A stretch of 64,000 nt of DNA from NCBI RefSeq assembly GCF_024498135.1, contig NZ_JANHOH010000009.1, positions 124,001 to 188,000 of the forward strand, in the 5' to 3' direction. Shown in pieces: positions 26,168 through 34,498 of this stretch. The stretch's first letter is position 1; the number at the start of each line of letters is the position of its first letter. This DNA is from Mucilaginibacter aquariorum (lineage in GTDB: Bacteria; Bacteroidota; Bacteroidia; Sphingobacteriales; Sphingobacteriaceae). The notes beneath the pieces were generated by a model, which worked only from the letters and a program-made list of their open reading frames with translations, made no database searches and had not been told where the DNA came from. The translations under genes and the position numbers were made by a program.

Positions 26168-26198
26168 CTAAGTTACAATGATCTGTATTTTTTTCAAA
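26168..26198 (-). promoter_or_regulatory. vegetative promoter candidate for the PUL 2 sigma gene
   Basis: Read on the minus strand: TTTG (26195-26198), 19 bp, then TAACTTAG (26168-26175), one mismatch from TAnnTTTG. The spacing and the position 42 bp before the start codon are right for a Bacteroidota housekeeping promoter. Several GTAAC repeats overlap it. Confidence 0.4.
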
Positions 26199-26201
26199 TA
26201 T

Positions 26202-26342
26202 TTAATAACTTATTACGTTTGGAAATTCCTGAACATCGAAGGTCATCTCCAATACCTGGTCAATTGCGCGCAGAATATCGTTCCGGCCGTCAGGTGAAGA
26301 CAAGTCAACATCTGAGAATTTTCCGCCGTTCCAGATCAAATC
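26202..26342 (-). pseudogene. 46-codon gene fragment of unknown origin
   Basis: The minus strand is open between two stops, without a start codon, and reads like a real protein end: DLIWNGGKFSDVDLSSPDG, then RNDILRAIDQVLEMTFDVQE. The mix of charged and hydrophobic residues is protein-like. I do not recognise the family. With the recombinase remnant nearby it suggests a decayed insertion between PUL 2 and tRNA-Asn. Confidence 0.3.
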
Positions 26343-26375
26343 TCAAACTATATTATCAATTTATCAACAAATCAT

Positions 26376-26417
26376 TGATAGTCAAATAGTTACTTATATG
26401 TAACTATACTGATAGTC
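26376..26417. repeat. palindrome flanked by direct repeats, upstream of the recombinase remnant
   Basis: ATAGTTAC (26386-26393) and GTAACTAT (26400-26407) form an 8-bp inverted repeat with a 6-bp centre. It is bracketed by two copies of TGATAGTC (26376-26383 and 26410-26417). The layout is that of an operator or a recombinase crossover site. Confidence 0.5.
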
Positions 26418-26496
26418 AGATGGATACAGTAAATGGATTTGGTTTAGGAACTTTTATAAGAGGAGCGAATTTTAGGATGTATAACTGTCTACCGCT

Positions 26497-26640
26497 AATA
26501 ATACAAAAGCGAGGGAATTATTATTGACCGGAGATTTGGAAGGTTCTGACTATAAAACTATCAAAACAGAAAGTGAACATCGAATAGCGGTTTTAGAGGC
26601 TAAGCTTGCTGAGGCGCCTGTTACAGCGATTAGTCTCGCA
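26497..26640 (+). pseudogene. serine site-specific recombinase remnant
   Basis: About 45 codons carry the C-terminal motif of Bacteroidota serine recombinases: NTKARELLLTGDLEGSDYKT followed by the IKTESEHRIAVLEAKL coiled coil. An in-frame stop (26482-26484) lies just before it, the catalytic domain is absent, and after EAKLAEAP the frame runs without similarity into the tRNA terminator. This is therefore the fragment of a lost integrative element. Serine or tyrosine integrases commonly sit beside tRNA genes, and tRNA-Asn is 55 bp away. Confidence 0.65.
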
Positions 26641-26648
26641 GAGGTGGT

Positions 26649-26689
26649 AAAAAAAGATGGGCAAGCGACCGTAAAACGTGCTTGCCCAT
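26649..26689 (-). terminator. intrinsic terminator of tRNA-Asn
   Basis: A 10-bp GC-rich stem (ATGGGCAAGC with GCTTGCCCAT, 13-nt loop) is followed on the minus strand by seven U (26649-26655). It begins 5 bp after the tRNA 3' end. Confidence 0.82.
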
Positions 26690-26694
26690 TGAGG

Positions 26695-26768
26695 CTCCTG
26701 AGGCTGGGCTCGAACCAGCGACCCTCTGATTAACAGTCAGATGCTCTAACCAGCTGAGCTACTCAGGA
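26695..26768 (-). tRNA. tRNA-Asn (anticodon GTT)
   Basis: A full cloverleaf can be folded: acceptor TCCTGAG/CTCAGGA, D arm with AGCTCAGCTGGTTAGAGC, anticodon stem TCTGA/TCAGA with loop CTGTTAA (anticodon GTT, plus-strand bases 26732-26734), T arm GCTGG-TTCGAGC-CCAGC and discriminator G. CCA is not encoded. It reads AAC and AAU codons. It is followed by its own terminator and a recombinase remnant. Confidence 0.95.
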
Positions 26769-26854
26769 GTGTTTTCCGGTTTGGAGTGGTGCAAAAGTAT
26801 GATTTCTGATGTAATTTCACAATATTTGCACAAAAAAAATTAAAAATATTTTAC

Positions 26855-27772
26855 ATGAGTTTGTTAGTTATTGGTACTGTGGCGTTTGACGCAATTGAAA
26901 CCCCCTTTGGGAAGACGGATAAAATTGTTGGAGGGGCCGCAACTTATGCAAGTTTAGCCGCTTCGTACTTTTTTGATAAAATAAAAATCGTTGCTGTGGT
27001 GGGTGACGACTTCCCTGCGGAAGAAATAAAAGATTTTAACAATCACCATATTGATACCGAAGGCCTGCAGATAAAACAGGGCGAAAAATCATTCTTCTGG
27101 AGCGGAAAGTACCATAACGATATGAACAGCCGCGATACTTTAACAACGGAGTTAAATGTACTGGCTGATTTTGACCCTATCATCCCCGAGGCTTACCAGG
27201 ACTGCCAATATCTAATGTTGGGCAATCTTACCCCACAAGTACAGCAAACGGTTATTAAGCGCCTTAAAAACCGCCCTAAGCTTATTGTAATGGACACCAT
27301 GAACTTCTGGATGGACATTGCAATGGATGACCTTCTGGATACTATTAAATTGATAGATGTGTTAACCATTAATGATGCCGAAGCGCGTCAGTTATCAGGC
27401 GAATACTCTTTGGTTAAAGCGGCAAAAAAAATATTAACTATGGGCCCTAAATACCTTATCATTAAAAAAGGCGAACACGGTGCATTGCTGTTTCACGAAG
27501 ATCGTGTGTTCTCTGCCCCTGCCCTTCCGCTTGCCGAAGTATTTGACCCAACCGGCGCCGGCGATACATTTGCCGGTGGCTTTATAGGCTATATGGCTAA
27601 AGTAGGCACCGTTAATTTCAATAACATGAAAAACGCTATCATATTTGGTTCGGCACTGGCATCGTTCTGTGTAGAAAAGTTTGGTACCGAGAAAATAAGA
27701 AACCTTAGCGAGCAGGAAATCGCGGCACGCGTACAAGAGTTTGTACAACTGTCTTCTTTCGAGATAATATAA
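26855..27772 (+). CDS. PfkB-family carbohydrate kinase
   Basis: 305 residues of the ribokinase/PfkB fold. The N-terminal sugar-binding signature IVGGAATYAS is at about 25-34, and the C-terminal catalytic signature DPTGAGDTFAGGF, with the catalytic Asp in GAGD, is at about 231-243. It phosphorylates a sugar or nucleoside with ATP in the cytoplasm; the substrate is unknown. It is monocistronic, transcribed away from tRNA-Asn and convergent with the ABC gene. Confidence 0.93.
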   Translation: MSLLVIGTVAFDAIETPFGKTDKIVGGAATYASLAASYFFDKIKIVAVVGDDFPAEEIKDFNNHHIDTEGLQIKQGEKSFFWSGKYHNDMNSRDTLTTELNVLADFDPIIPEAYQDCQYLMLGNLTPQVQQTVIKRLKNRPKLIVMDTMNFWMDIAMDDLLDTIKLIDVLTINDAEARQLSGEYSLVKAAKKILTMGPKYLIIKKGEHGALLFHEDRVFSAPALPLAEVFDPTGAGDTFAGGFIGYMAKVGTVNFNNMKNAIIFGSALASFCVEKFGTEKIRNLSEQEIAARVQEFVQLSSFEII

Positions 27773-27823
27773 TATGAATTCACTAAATCTTCCTTAGAGG
27801 GGAGATTTTAAAGCAAGCTTAAG

Positions 27824-27842
27824 CCCTCTCCTTTGGAGAGGG
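27824..27842. repeat. intergenic hairpin repeat (CCCTCTCC family)
   Basis: CCCTCTCC, TTT, GGAGAGGG forms an 8-bp perfect stem between two convergent genes, with related GGGGAGA and GTGAGGC words on either side. This word set is a common intergenic repeat in Bacteroidota genomes. It may work as a bidirectional terminator here. Confidence 0.6.
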
Positions 27843-27863
27843 TTTGGGTGAGGCTTGGGCCTG

Positions 27864-28862
27864 TTAATACTCCAGCCATTTTTTTATTTTAAGGCCTGTT
27901 ATATCACCTTCGGTATATTTTCCGCTTTCGTAGTTCACTACGCGCAGAATAGCGCCGTTGTTTTCCAATATCAGATCTTCATAAAACCCTTTAAACAGCA
28001 CTTGTTTTATCGTCCAGTTACTGGTTTTAAGGATATCGCTCAAACGGATCCAATCCGGGTATATCACTACAAATTCTTTTTTAGCTTCAATGCTACAAGC
28101 TTTTGCCTGGTGGATGGTTAGTACATTGCAATTAGTAAGCAGCTCGGCCGTATATAAATTAAGGGGATTATGATACAGCGTTTTTGGATGACCATGCTCC
28201 ACTATCTCTCCCTGTTTCAACACGATCAGCTCATCGGCCATAGAAAGCACCTCTGCAGGGTCATGCGATACCATAACTACCGTAAGGCCGGTTTCCTTTA
28301 CAATCTGCCTTATATCGTGTTGTAAGCCCTCACGGAACGATGTATCTACCTGGTTAAAGGGTTCATCAAGCAATAATACCTGGGGGCGGGTAATAATGGC
28401 ACGGGCTATGGCTACGCGTTGTTTTTCGCCGCCGCTTAAATCTGCAACCCGTTTGTAGGCAAGTTGCATCATATTTAGCTGGGTAAGTACCTGTTCGGTT
28501 TTTTCTTCCTTAAGCTTTACGTTGGTGCTGGGCAGCATGGCAGCTACATTATCCCACACACGGGCAAAAAGATTTAGATCATCGGTATGCTGGGTTACCA
28601 TTTTCATGGCATCATGGCCCGGTATAAGTTTTTCTTCGGGGCCCCAAATACGTTCGCCTTTAAAATTTACCGTGCCTGTATCCGGCGAAAGCAACCCATA
28701 TAATAGGCGCAACAAGGTACTTTTACCACTGCCGCTTTCGCCAATTATAGCGGTTATTTTTCCGGGTTCAATATCAAGGCTGATATTTTTAACCCCCGAT
28801 GCCTCTGCGCCGTTGTAGGTTTTGCTTACTAAATTTGCCTGTAAAAAAGGTACATCTGCCAT
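27864..28862 (-). CDS. ABC transporter ATP-binding protein, orphan
   Basis: 332 residues from ATG 28862 (an ATG three codons upstream is possible). Walker A GESGSGKST at 41-49, signature LSGGEKQRVAIARA, Walker B VLLLDEPFNQVD with the catalytic Glu, and the switch His in VMVSHDP are all present. An extra C-terminal part of about 90 residues (WIRLSDILKTSNWTIKQV, VVNYESGKYTEGDITGL) resembles a TOBE-like regulatory domain, as in importers such as PotA or CysA. No permease or binding protein gene is nearby, so the substrate cannot be inferred. Confidence 0.9.
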   Translation of the reverse strand: MADVPFLQANLVSKTYNGAEASGVKNISLDIEPGKITAIIGESGSGKSTLLRLLYGLLSPDTGTVNFKGERIWGPEEKLIPGHDAMKMVTQHTDDLNLFARVWDNVAAMLPSTNVKLKEEKTEQVLTQLNMMQLAYKRVADLSGGEKQRVAIARAIITRPQVLLLDEPFNQVDTSFREGLQHDIRQIVKETGLTVVMVSHDPAEVLSMADELIVLKQGEIVEHGHPKTLYHNPLNLYTAELLTNCNVLTIHQAKACSIEAKKEFVVIYPDWIRLSDILKTSNWTIKQVLFKGFYEDLILENNGAILRVVNYESGKYTEGDITGLKIKKWLEY

Positions 28863-28978
28863 TGCGGACAAAGATAACCGGGATTAAGCAGATTATTCGG
28901 ATTTATATGGATTTTGAATAGCAACGTAGCATTCTTGAACACCAAAATATAAACAACGGTGAAAATCCCGGTCATGGT

Positions 28979-29785
28979 TTACCACCCAATACTCATCCCA
29001 AAGGAGAAGTTTCTAAGTCCGTTTTGCGCCGGGCTGTCATCAAACATATCGTTAAAGTAATATTTGGCAAATACGCCGATTGATCCGTAACCAACACGGG
29101 CCGATGCGCCATATCTGAACTTAGTAAAGTGATAATTGCCACCCAGTTTTACATCTCCATTTTCTTTACTTTCCTGCTTAGTGTTGCTGCCTATCAGCAC
29201 ACCCATCTCCGCCCCGGCAACAAAATGGAACCTTCTGCCTTCCTCATCGTTATGTGTACGAAAATCAAAAGCCACCGGCACACGAATGTACGCTGCCGTA
29301 AGGCGGTTCTTATCGTATTTTATATCATCCCGCTGATAGGTTAGCACCGGCTGATCGCGCAGGATAGTTACACTTTCGCGCAGGCGCAGGTTTGTCCAGT
29401 CGAACCCGCCCGCGGTGTATATCCTGAATGAACTGTTAAACCTATAGCTCAACTGTAATACATCAAAACCAATATTGCTGCTCCTCCACGACCGATAATT
29501 TAAAAACTGGTTAGTTGGCGATAGCGTAAAGCTGCCATTATCAACCAGGGTGGTTAAACCAATATCGAACCGGGTAAAGGTAAGCCCGAAAGAAAAACCC
29601 GGTGCCTTTGAAGTGTAATTGTAAGATGTTGTATCATTAATAGATACCTGGCTAACATCGTCCCCAAAACCAAGTCTGATCCTGGTATGGCGGGTTTTGG
29701 CAGTATCCCTTTTAACGGAATCCGTTTGTGCAAACACTACGGTTGCTGCGAGGCATATTATTGTGGTAAAAATCAGGCGTTTCAT
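28979..29785 (-). CDS. outer-membrane beta-barrel protein (PorT-like)
   Basis: 268 residues with a clear signal peptide (LIFTTIICLAATVVFAQ) and then alternating beta strands, ending in NFSFGMSIGW with an aromatic terminal residue as outer-membrane barrels have. Charged Lys/Arg/Asp stretches mark periplasmic and surface loops. It is in line with an anti-sigma-like gene and an ECF sigma gene (91 bp gap), so it may be their regulated product or the sensor. The substrate is unknown. Confidence 0.75.
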   Translation of the reverse strand: MKRLIFTTIICLAATVVFAQTDSVKRDTAKTRHTRIRLGFGDDVSQVSINDTTSYNYTSKAPGFSFGLTFTRFDIGLTTLVDNGSFTLSPTNQFLNYRSWRSSNIGFDVLQLSYRFNSSFRIYTAGGFDWTNLRLRESVTILRDQPVLTYQRDDIKYDKNRLTAAYIRVPVAFDFRTHNDEEGRRFHFVAGAEMGVLIGSNTKQESKENGDVKLGGNYHFTKFRYGASARVGYGSIGVFAKYYFNDMFDDSPAQNGLRNFSFGMSIGW

Positions 29786-29876
29786 ATATAATTAGTGAAT
29801 TATTGAATTAGTGATTTAGTGATTTCCTGCATATTTATTTATTTCATCTGCACATCTGAAATCCGCATTTGCATAT

Positions 29877-30641
29877 CTATTTATCTTGTTTTTTTATTTT
29901 GATAAAGCCAAGGTTCAGTCCCGATACTACTGAGTCGTCCTCATCGTTTGTGCTCGAAAATTCTATCAGCTTATCCTTACGTTTGTCAACCTTGCTTACC
30001 ACCACATTTATCAAATCTCCTAAGTTGCGTATGCGGTGTTTTTTAACAGGCGTTGCAGCTATGGCTTTAGTAACCGGCGGTTGGGCGGCTAATATATTAG
30101 CTTTAAATGATGCATCTTCGGGTATTTCAATTTTTTCGTTAAGCGGTATTTCTCTATCCGGCACTACAAACTTTATATCTTGTGCAGGTTGAACCACCTG
30201 TGCCAGTTGTTGTGCAGGTTCTATTATTTCTATGTCCCTTACCGGTAATACTTTAACCGTTTTTGTTTTTTGCTTACGCGATTTCAATGCTGTATTAAAC
30301 GCTATAGTCTTTTCTAATTGTGGCTGTGCAACCTTTTGTACCTGTTCGGTTTTTGGCGATGCAATTACAGGTGTTATAATTGATTTTGCAGGCCTATTGT
30401 TTTTAACATTGGCCAATTGTACCGGCTTTTTGGTATTATCCTTTACATGAGATACAAAATACAGCCCCGCTGATAATAATAGCAGCAAGCTTGCGGCTAT
30501 GCCGAGATACATTTTTAGCGATCTCTTCCTTCTATCCAGGCCGGATGCAATACCTCCCCAAACTTTGGCAGACGGCTCTACCTCAAAATCATTAAAACCC
30601 GACCTGAATATTTGGTCAATTTCTTTATCCTGCATATCCAT
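29877..30641 (-). CDS. single-span membrane protein, likely anti-sigma factor of the adjacent ECF sigma
   Basis: 254 residues. The N-terminal 40 (DKEIDQIFRSGFNDFEVEPSAKVWGGI) is the pattern of Bacteroidota anti-sigma-like proteins. One membrane helix at about 45-63 (LGIAASLLLLLSAGLYFV) is followed by a periplasmic tail rich in Lys, Pro and Gln (repeated QPAQ, VQPAQD) with no fold I can name. The gene overlaps the sigma gene by 17 nt, so the two are coupled. Confidence 0.7.
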   Translation of the reverse strand: MDMQDKEIDQIFRSGFNDFEVEPSAKVWGGIASGLDRRKRSLKMYLGIAASLLLLLSAGLYFVSHVKDNTKKPVQLANVKNNRPAKSIITPVIASPKTEQVQKVAQPQLEKTIAFNTALKSRKQKTKTVKVLPVRDIEIIEPAQQLAQVVQPAQDIKFVVPDREIPLNEKIEIPEDASFKANILAAQPPVTKAIAATPVKKHRIRNLGDLINVVVSKVDKRKDKLIEFSSTNDEDDSVVSGLNLGFIKIKKQDK

Positions 30642-31197
30642 AGCTTTTGTTCTCCATTTTTAATATCTGTTCCTTTAAAATAGCCCGGGCCCTTGAAAGC
30701 TGCGATTTTGAAGCGCCCTCGCTAATGCCCATAAATTCGGCTATTTCTTTATGCGAGTAACCATCAATGGCATATAAGTTAAACACCATGCGGTAACCCG
30801 GCGATAAGGCTTTTATCAATATCAGCAAGTCTTTTGCCTCCAGGCTGCTGGCGGCCACGGCGTTTACAGATGGCTCGTTCCCGGTATTGTCAATATCAAC
30901 TACCTGCATCATTTTATGGTGGCGGCGATAATACTCAATTGAGCTATGCACCATAATACGCCTCACCCAACCTTCAAATGATCCGTCGCCCCGGTAATCA
31001 GCAATTTTTTGGAATACTTTAATAAACCCATTCTGCAGCATATCCTCCGCTTCCATCCTATCGGTAGCGTAGCGCATGCAAACGCCCAGCATTTTTGAGG
31101 CAAATTGCTTGTACAGCATTTCCTGCGCCTTGCGTTGCCCGGCCTTACAGCATTTTACCAGATCATCAATAGTAGGTTTAGCTTCCAAAAACATCAT
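30625..31197 (-). CDS. ECF RNA polymerase sigma factor
   Basis: 190 residues. Region 2 at about 22-90 (KMLGVCMRYATDRMEAEDML, FEGWVRRIMVHSSIEYYRRH), with FIKVF between, and region 4 at about 130-180 (LSPGYRMVFNLYAIDGYSHKEIAEFMGISEGASKSQLSRA). It heads the sigma/anti-sigma/barrel trio and is divergent from the amidohydrolase gene. Unlike the PUL sigma factors there is no SusC in the neighbourhood. Confidence 0.92.
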   Translation of the reverse strand: MMFLEAKPTIDDLVKCCKAGQRKAQEMLYKQFASKMLGVCMRYATDRMEAEDMLQNGFIKVFQKIADYRGDGSFEGWVRRIMVHSSIEYYRRHHKMMQVVDIDNTGNEPSVNAVAASSLEAKDLLILIKALSPGYRMVFNLYAIDGYSHKEIAEFMGISEGASKSQLSRARAILKEQILKMENKSYGYAG

Positions 31198-31307
31198 TTT
31201 AAACTAAGATGTATTCTATATAGAATTGGTTGCATGGGGTGTAAAATAATTTTAACTAAATTTCGGGAATACATTACATCGGTCAAAGTAAGTTAACTTT
31301 ATATATA

Positions 31308-32582
31308 ATGAAAATTATTCAGCTTGTAATTATCAGTATCTTTTTATCCTGCCTGCAGGGCATCGCGCAGGATACCTCATCTACCGGATATGTTCTTCTG
31401 AAACCCGATCGTGTTTTCGACGGCCAGCAAATGCATACCAACTGGTATGTTTTAGTGAAGAATAAACATATTGAAGCCGCCGGCGAAGCATCATCAATAA
31501 AAATACCCGCATCTGCAAAAGTTATAGAACTAAAAGGCATGACTTTAATGCCCGGGCTAATAGAAGGCCATTCGCATTTGTTTTTGCACCCCTATAATGA
31601 AACGAGTTGGAACGATCAGGTAATGAACGAAAGTCGTGCAGAGCGTACGGCCCGTGCGGTTGAACACGCAAAAGCTACCTTAATGGCCGGCTTTACCACA
31701 GTACGCGACCTGGGAACCGAAGGGGCTGCATATGACGATGTTGGTTTAAAAACGGCTATCAATAAAGGGATTGTACCTGGCCCCAGGATGCTGGTAGCTA
31801 CGCGCGCCATTGTTACCACAGGCGCTTACGGGCCAAAGAGCAACGTTGCCGAATCGCACCCGCTGCTTGGCGCCGAAGAGGCCGACGGCGTTGAAGGCGT
31901 ATCAAGAGTGGTGCGTTCGCAGATAGGCTATGGGGCCGATGTTGTGAAACTTTACGCCGATTACTGGGCTACAGACGAGGGTGCCACCCCCACATTTACG
32001 GTTGACGAGCTAAAGGCTGCTGTCGCAGTGGCTAATAGCCGCGGCAGGCAAGTGGTTGTGCATTCGGGTTCTGAAGAAGGCATGCGCCGCGCGATATTGG
32101 CGGGGGCCAGCACCATTGAGCACGGTGACGGCGGCACGCCGGAATTATTTAAACAAATGAAAGCCAAAGGGATCGCTTTATGCCCCACGCTGGCGGCAAC
32201 GGAAGCCAATGATATTTACCGCGGATGGAAAAAAGGTGTTGATGTTGACCCGGAAAATGTGAAGGCGAAACGTACCATGTTTAGGAACGCATTAAATGCT
32301 GGTGTTACCATATGTATGGGCGGTGATGTTGGTGTATTTGCCCATGGCGATAATGCCCGGGAAATGGTATTAATGGTGGAGTATGGTATGAAACCTATTG
32401 ATGTATTACGCTCTGCTACATCCGTAAACGCCGAGGTATTTAAATTAAAAAATCTGGGGAATATTAAGGCAGGTTATTTAGCCGATATGATTGCTGTTGA
32501 TGGTAACCCTGCTGAGGATATAAAAACGGTAAAACAGGTGAAGTTGGTAATGAAAGATGGAGTGGTTTATTTGCAGAAGTAG
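31308..32582 (+). CDS. exported amidohydrolase, imidazolonepropionase/prolidase-like
   Basis: 424 residues. A signal peptide (IIQLVIISIFLSCLQGIAQ) makes this a periplasmic or secreted member of the metal-dependent amidohydrolase superfamily. Metal ligands are visible: HSHLFLHP after strand 1, the Lys in DVVKLYADY (likely carbamylated), VVVHSG, STIEHGDG and GGDVGVFAHGDN. The C-terminal beta-sandwich LKNLGNIKAGYLADMIAVDG closes the fold. Exported relatives are often dipeptidases or imidazolonepropionase-like enzymes; the substrate is unknown. It is transcribed alone, divergently from the sigma gene. Confidence 0.92.
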   Translation: MKIIQLVIISIFLSCLQGIAQDTSSTGYVLLKPDRVFDGQQMHTNWYVLVKNKHIEAAGEASSIKIPASAKVIELKGMTLMPGLIEGHSHLFLHPYNETSWNDQVMNESRAERTARAVEHAKATLMAGFTTVRDLGTEGAAYDDVGLKTAINKGIVPGPRMLVATRAIVTTGAYGPKSNVAESHPLLGAEEADGVEGVSRVVRSQIGYGADVVKLYADYWATDEGATPTFTVDELKAAVAVANSRGRQVVVHSGSEEGMRRAILAGASTIEHGDGGTPELFKQMKAKGIALCPTLAATEANDIYRGWKKGVDVDPENVKAKRTMFRNALNAGVTICMGGDVGVFAHGDNAREMVLMVEYGMKPIDVLRSATSVNAEVFKLKNLGNIKAGYLADMIAVDGNPAEDIKTVKQVKLVMKDGVVYLQK

Positions 32583-32754
32583 CCTCAAACATCCTGACAA
32601 TATGTCATAAATCAGATAAAGCGTTTCAATGTTCAAATCGTGATATTTGATAACCTAAAACAGGGCGAATGAAAGACGAATAAGGACGAATTAAAGGCGC
32701 TTTTGGGCGATAAATTTTGTCCTATTTTTCAAAAAAACGGGTACAAGTTGAATT

Positions 32755-33288
32755 TTATTTCTTCTCCCTAAAATACTTATAGATCTTAACCGCCGACATA
32801 AGAATTAGGCTGAAAGCTATTATCCCAATTACCCCAAAGATCCAGTTAAGGGCGCTCTTAAGCACCACCAGGAACACAATAGCAAAGAGGATAATGGTAG
32901 CCAGCTCATTCCATAAACGGAGCTGGATGGATGTCCATTTGAACACGCCACCGGCCATTTGCTTCATTATTTTTTGGCAGATGAAGTGGTAAACAATTAA
33001 GCCTACTACAAAAGTGAGCTTTACATGCAGCCAGGGCATTTTCCATAAGCCCGGGTTAAGATGCAGCATGGTGGCTCCCGCGGCAATCACAAAATACATG
33101 CTTGGCGTAGCTATTATCCACCAAAGCTTTTTCTCAATGATCTCAAACTGCTCTGACAGAATAGTACGGGCAGGTTCAGGCTTGTCCTGTGCTTCGCGGT
33201 GGTAAATAAACAGGCGCACAATGTAAAATAGCCCTGCCATCCAGCAGACTACAAATATGATATGTATGGCTAAAACGTATTGGTACAT
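32755..33288 (-). CDS. hemJ: protoporphyrinogen IX oxidase, HemJ type
   Basis: 177 residues with four or more membrane helices (YVLAIHIIFVVCWMAGLFYIV at the start, then about 55-75, 82-105, 125-145 and 150-170). The His of the first helix, the RLFIYHREA region and the WLHVKLTFVVGLIVYH helix are the conserved features of HemJ, which oxidises protoporphyrinogen IX to protoporphyrin IX in the membrane. It lies beside hemE on the same strand, supporting the call over the generic CopD label. Confidence 0.85.
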   Translation of the reverse strand: MYQYVLAIHIIFVVCWMAGLFYIVRLFIYHREAQDKPEPARTILSEQFEIIEKKLWWIIATPSMYFVIAAGATMLHLNPGLWKMPWLHVKLTFVVGLIVYHFICQKIMKQMAGGVFKWTSIQLRLWNELATIILFAIVFLVVLKSALNWIFGVIGIIAFSLILMSAVKIYKYFREKK

Positions 33289-33314
33289 ATACCCCTGTTA
33301 TAACGGGTGTCCTG

Positions 33315-33371
33315 CTGAGCCTGTCGAAGCATGCGGGCAAAGGCCTACGCGCTTCCCTTCGACAGGCTCAG
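33315..33371. repeat. 15-bp inverted repeat between hemE and hemJ
   Basis: CTGAGCCTGTCGAAG (33315-33329) and its perfect complement CTTCGACAGGCTCAG (33357-33371), with a 27-nt loop. This palindrome word is found in intergenic regions of many bacteria. As RNA it would be a stable hairpin between the two genes. Confidence 0.75.
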
Positions 33372-33382
33372 GGTGACAGCCT

Positions 33383-34408
33383 TTAGTACTTAAACTCTTT
33401 TATCACCTCTACCGCGTACTTCACATTATCAAACGGAATATCGGGCATAATGCCGTGTCCAAGGTTGAATATGAATCCGTTCTCACCTCTCATACGTTCG
33501 AACAGACGGTGGATGCGGTCTTTAATAACCGATTTATCGGCATAAAGAATATGCGGGTCAAGGTTGCCTTGTACGGCGATATTTTTTGGTAACCGGTTCT
33601 TGATATCCAGCAGGTCAACGTTCCAGTCGATAGATATTACATCCGGTTTGGCCTCGGCCATTAGCGGTGCAAATACCGAGCTGCCTTTACAGAACGATAT
33701 CACCGGGATATCCTTCCTGTTTAGCTTGCTAATGATCTCAACAATATAACGGTGCGAAAACTCGGTATAATCATCCCACGATAAAGCCTGCGCCCAGCTG
33801 TCAAAAATCTGTACGGCATTAACACCGGCTGCAATTTGCAGGTTTAGGTAATCTGCCGTAACGGTAGCAATTTTTGATAAAAGCTGATGCGCCATTTCCG
33901 GGTGGTTATGCAGCATCAGTTTGGTCAGCTTAAAATCTTTTGATGAGCCGCCCTCTACCAAATAGCTCATTACGGTAAATGGTGCGCCTGCAAAACCTAT
34001 CAGAGGGATGCTGCCATTTAAACGTTGCTGAATTACTTTGATAGCATCGGCCACGTATTGTAGTTTGTCACCCACATTGGTTTGCAGATTATCAATATCG
34101 GCCTGTGTACGTACGGGGTTGGCAAACTTGGGGCCTACGCCTTGTGTAAAGCTTAGGTCGCCACCCATGGCTTCGCCGGTAACCAGTATGTCTGAAAATA
34201 AAATAGCGGCATCAATACCCAGCAGATCAACCGGCAGCATGGTAACATCGGCAGCCAGCTCGGGCGTTTTGCACATCTCCAGGAAAGAATATTTATTCTT
34301 GATCTCCCAATACTCGGGCATAAAACGGCCTGCCTGGCGCATCATCCATACGGGTGGTCGTTCTGTTTTCTCTGAAAATGCGGCTTTAATAAATAACGAA
34401 TCTTTCAT
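33383..34408 (-). CDS. hemE: uroporphyrinogen III decarboxylase
   Basis: 341 residues from ATG 34408 (the ATG at 34432 would add eight non-family residues). The family signature PPVWMMRQAGRFMPEYWE near the N-terminus holds the active-site Arg residues; GIDAAILFSDIL carries the catalytic Asp; later landmarks are GFAGAPFTVMSYLVEGG, QIFDSWAQALS and the C-terminal NLGHGIMPD with its conserved His. It converts uroporphyrinogen III to coproporphyrinogen III in the cytoplasm and is the last common soluble step of the pathway in this cluster. Confidence 0.97.
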   Translation of the reverse strand: MKDSLFIKAAFSEKTERPPVWMMRQAGRFMPEYWEIKNKYSFLEMCKTPELAADVTMLPVDLLGIDAAILFSDILVTGEAMGGDLSFTQGVGPKFANPVRTQADIDNLQTNVGDKLQYVADAIKVIQQRLNGSIPLIGFAGAPFTVMSYLVEGGSSKDFKLTKLMLHNHPEMAHQLLSKIATVTADYLNLQIAAGVNAVQIFDSWAQALSWDDYTEFSHRYIVEIISKLNRKDIPVISFCKGSSVFAPLMAEAKPDVISIDWNVDLLDIKNRLPKNIAVQGNLDPHILYADKSVIKDRIHRLFERMRGENGFIFNLGHGIMPDIPFDNVKYAVEVIKEFKY

Positions 34409-34419
34409 GTTTCTTTGAG

Positions 34420-34497
34420 AGTCAAGAAACAAGAATCAAGAGCCAAGAGCCGATCCTGTCGGTTTTTCTTGATTCTTGATTCTTACCTCTTGATTCT
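34420..34497. repeat. imperfect inverted repeat before hemE (CAAGAATCAAGA words)
   Basis: The left part repeats AAGAATCAAGAG-like words and the right part contains their complements (CTTGATTCTTGATTCTT, CTCTTGATTC). It fills the gap between hemE and the TPR gene. It is one of several such units in this cluster, each built from different words. Confidence 0.55.
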
Positions 34498-34498
34498 A

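Noticed and set aside
26524..26733. 69-codon frame running through the tRNA terminator into tRNA-Asn
   Set aside because: Only its first part is recombinase-like; the rest reads the terminator and tRNA. Kept as a remnant ending near 26640.
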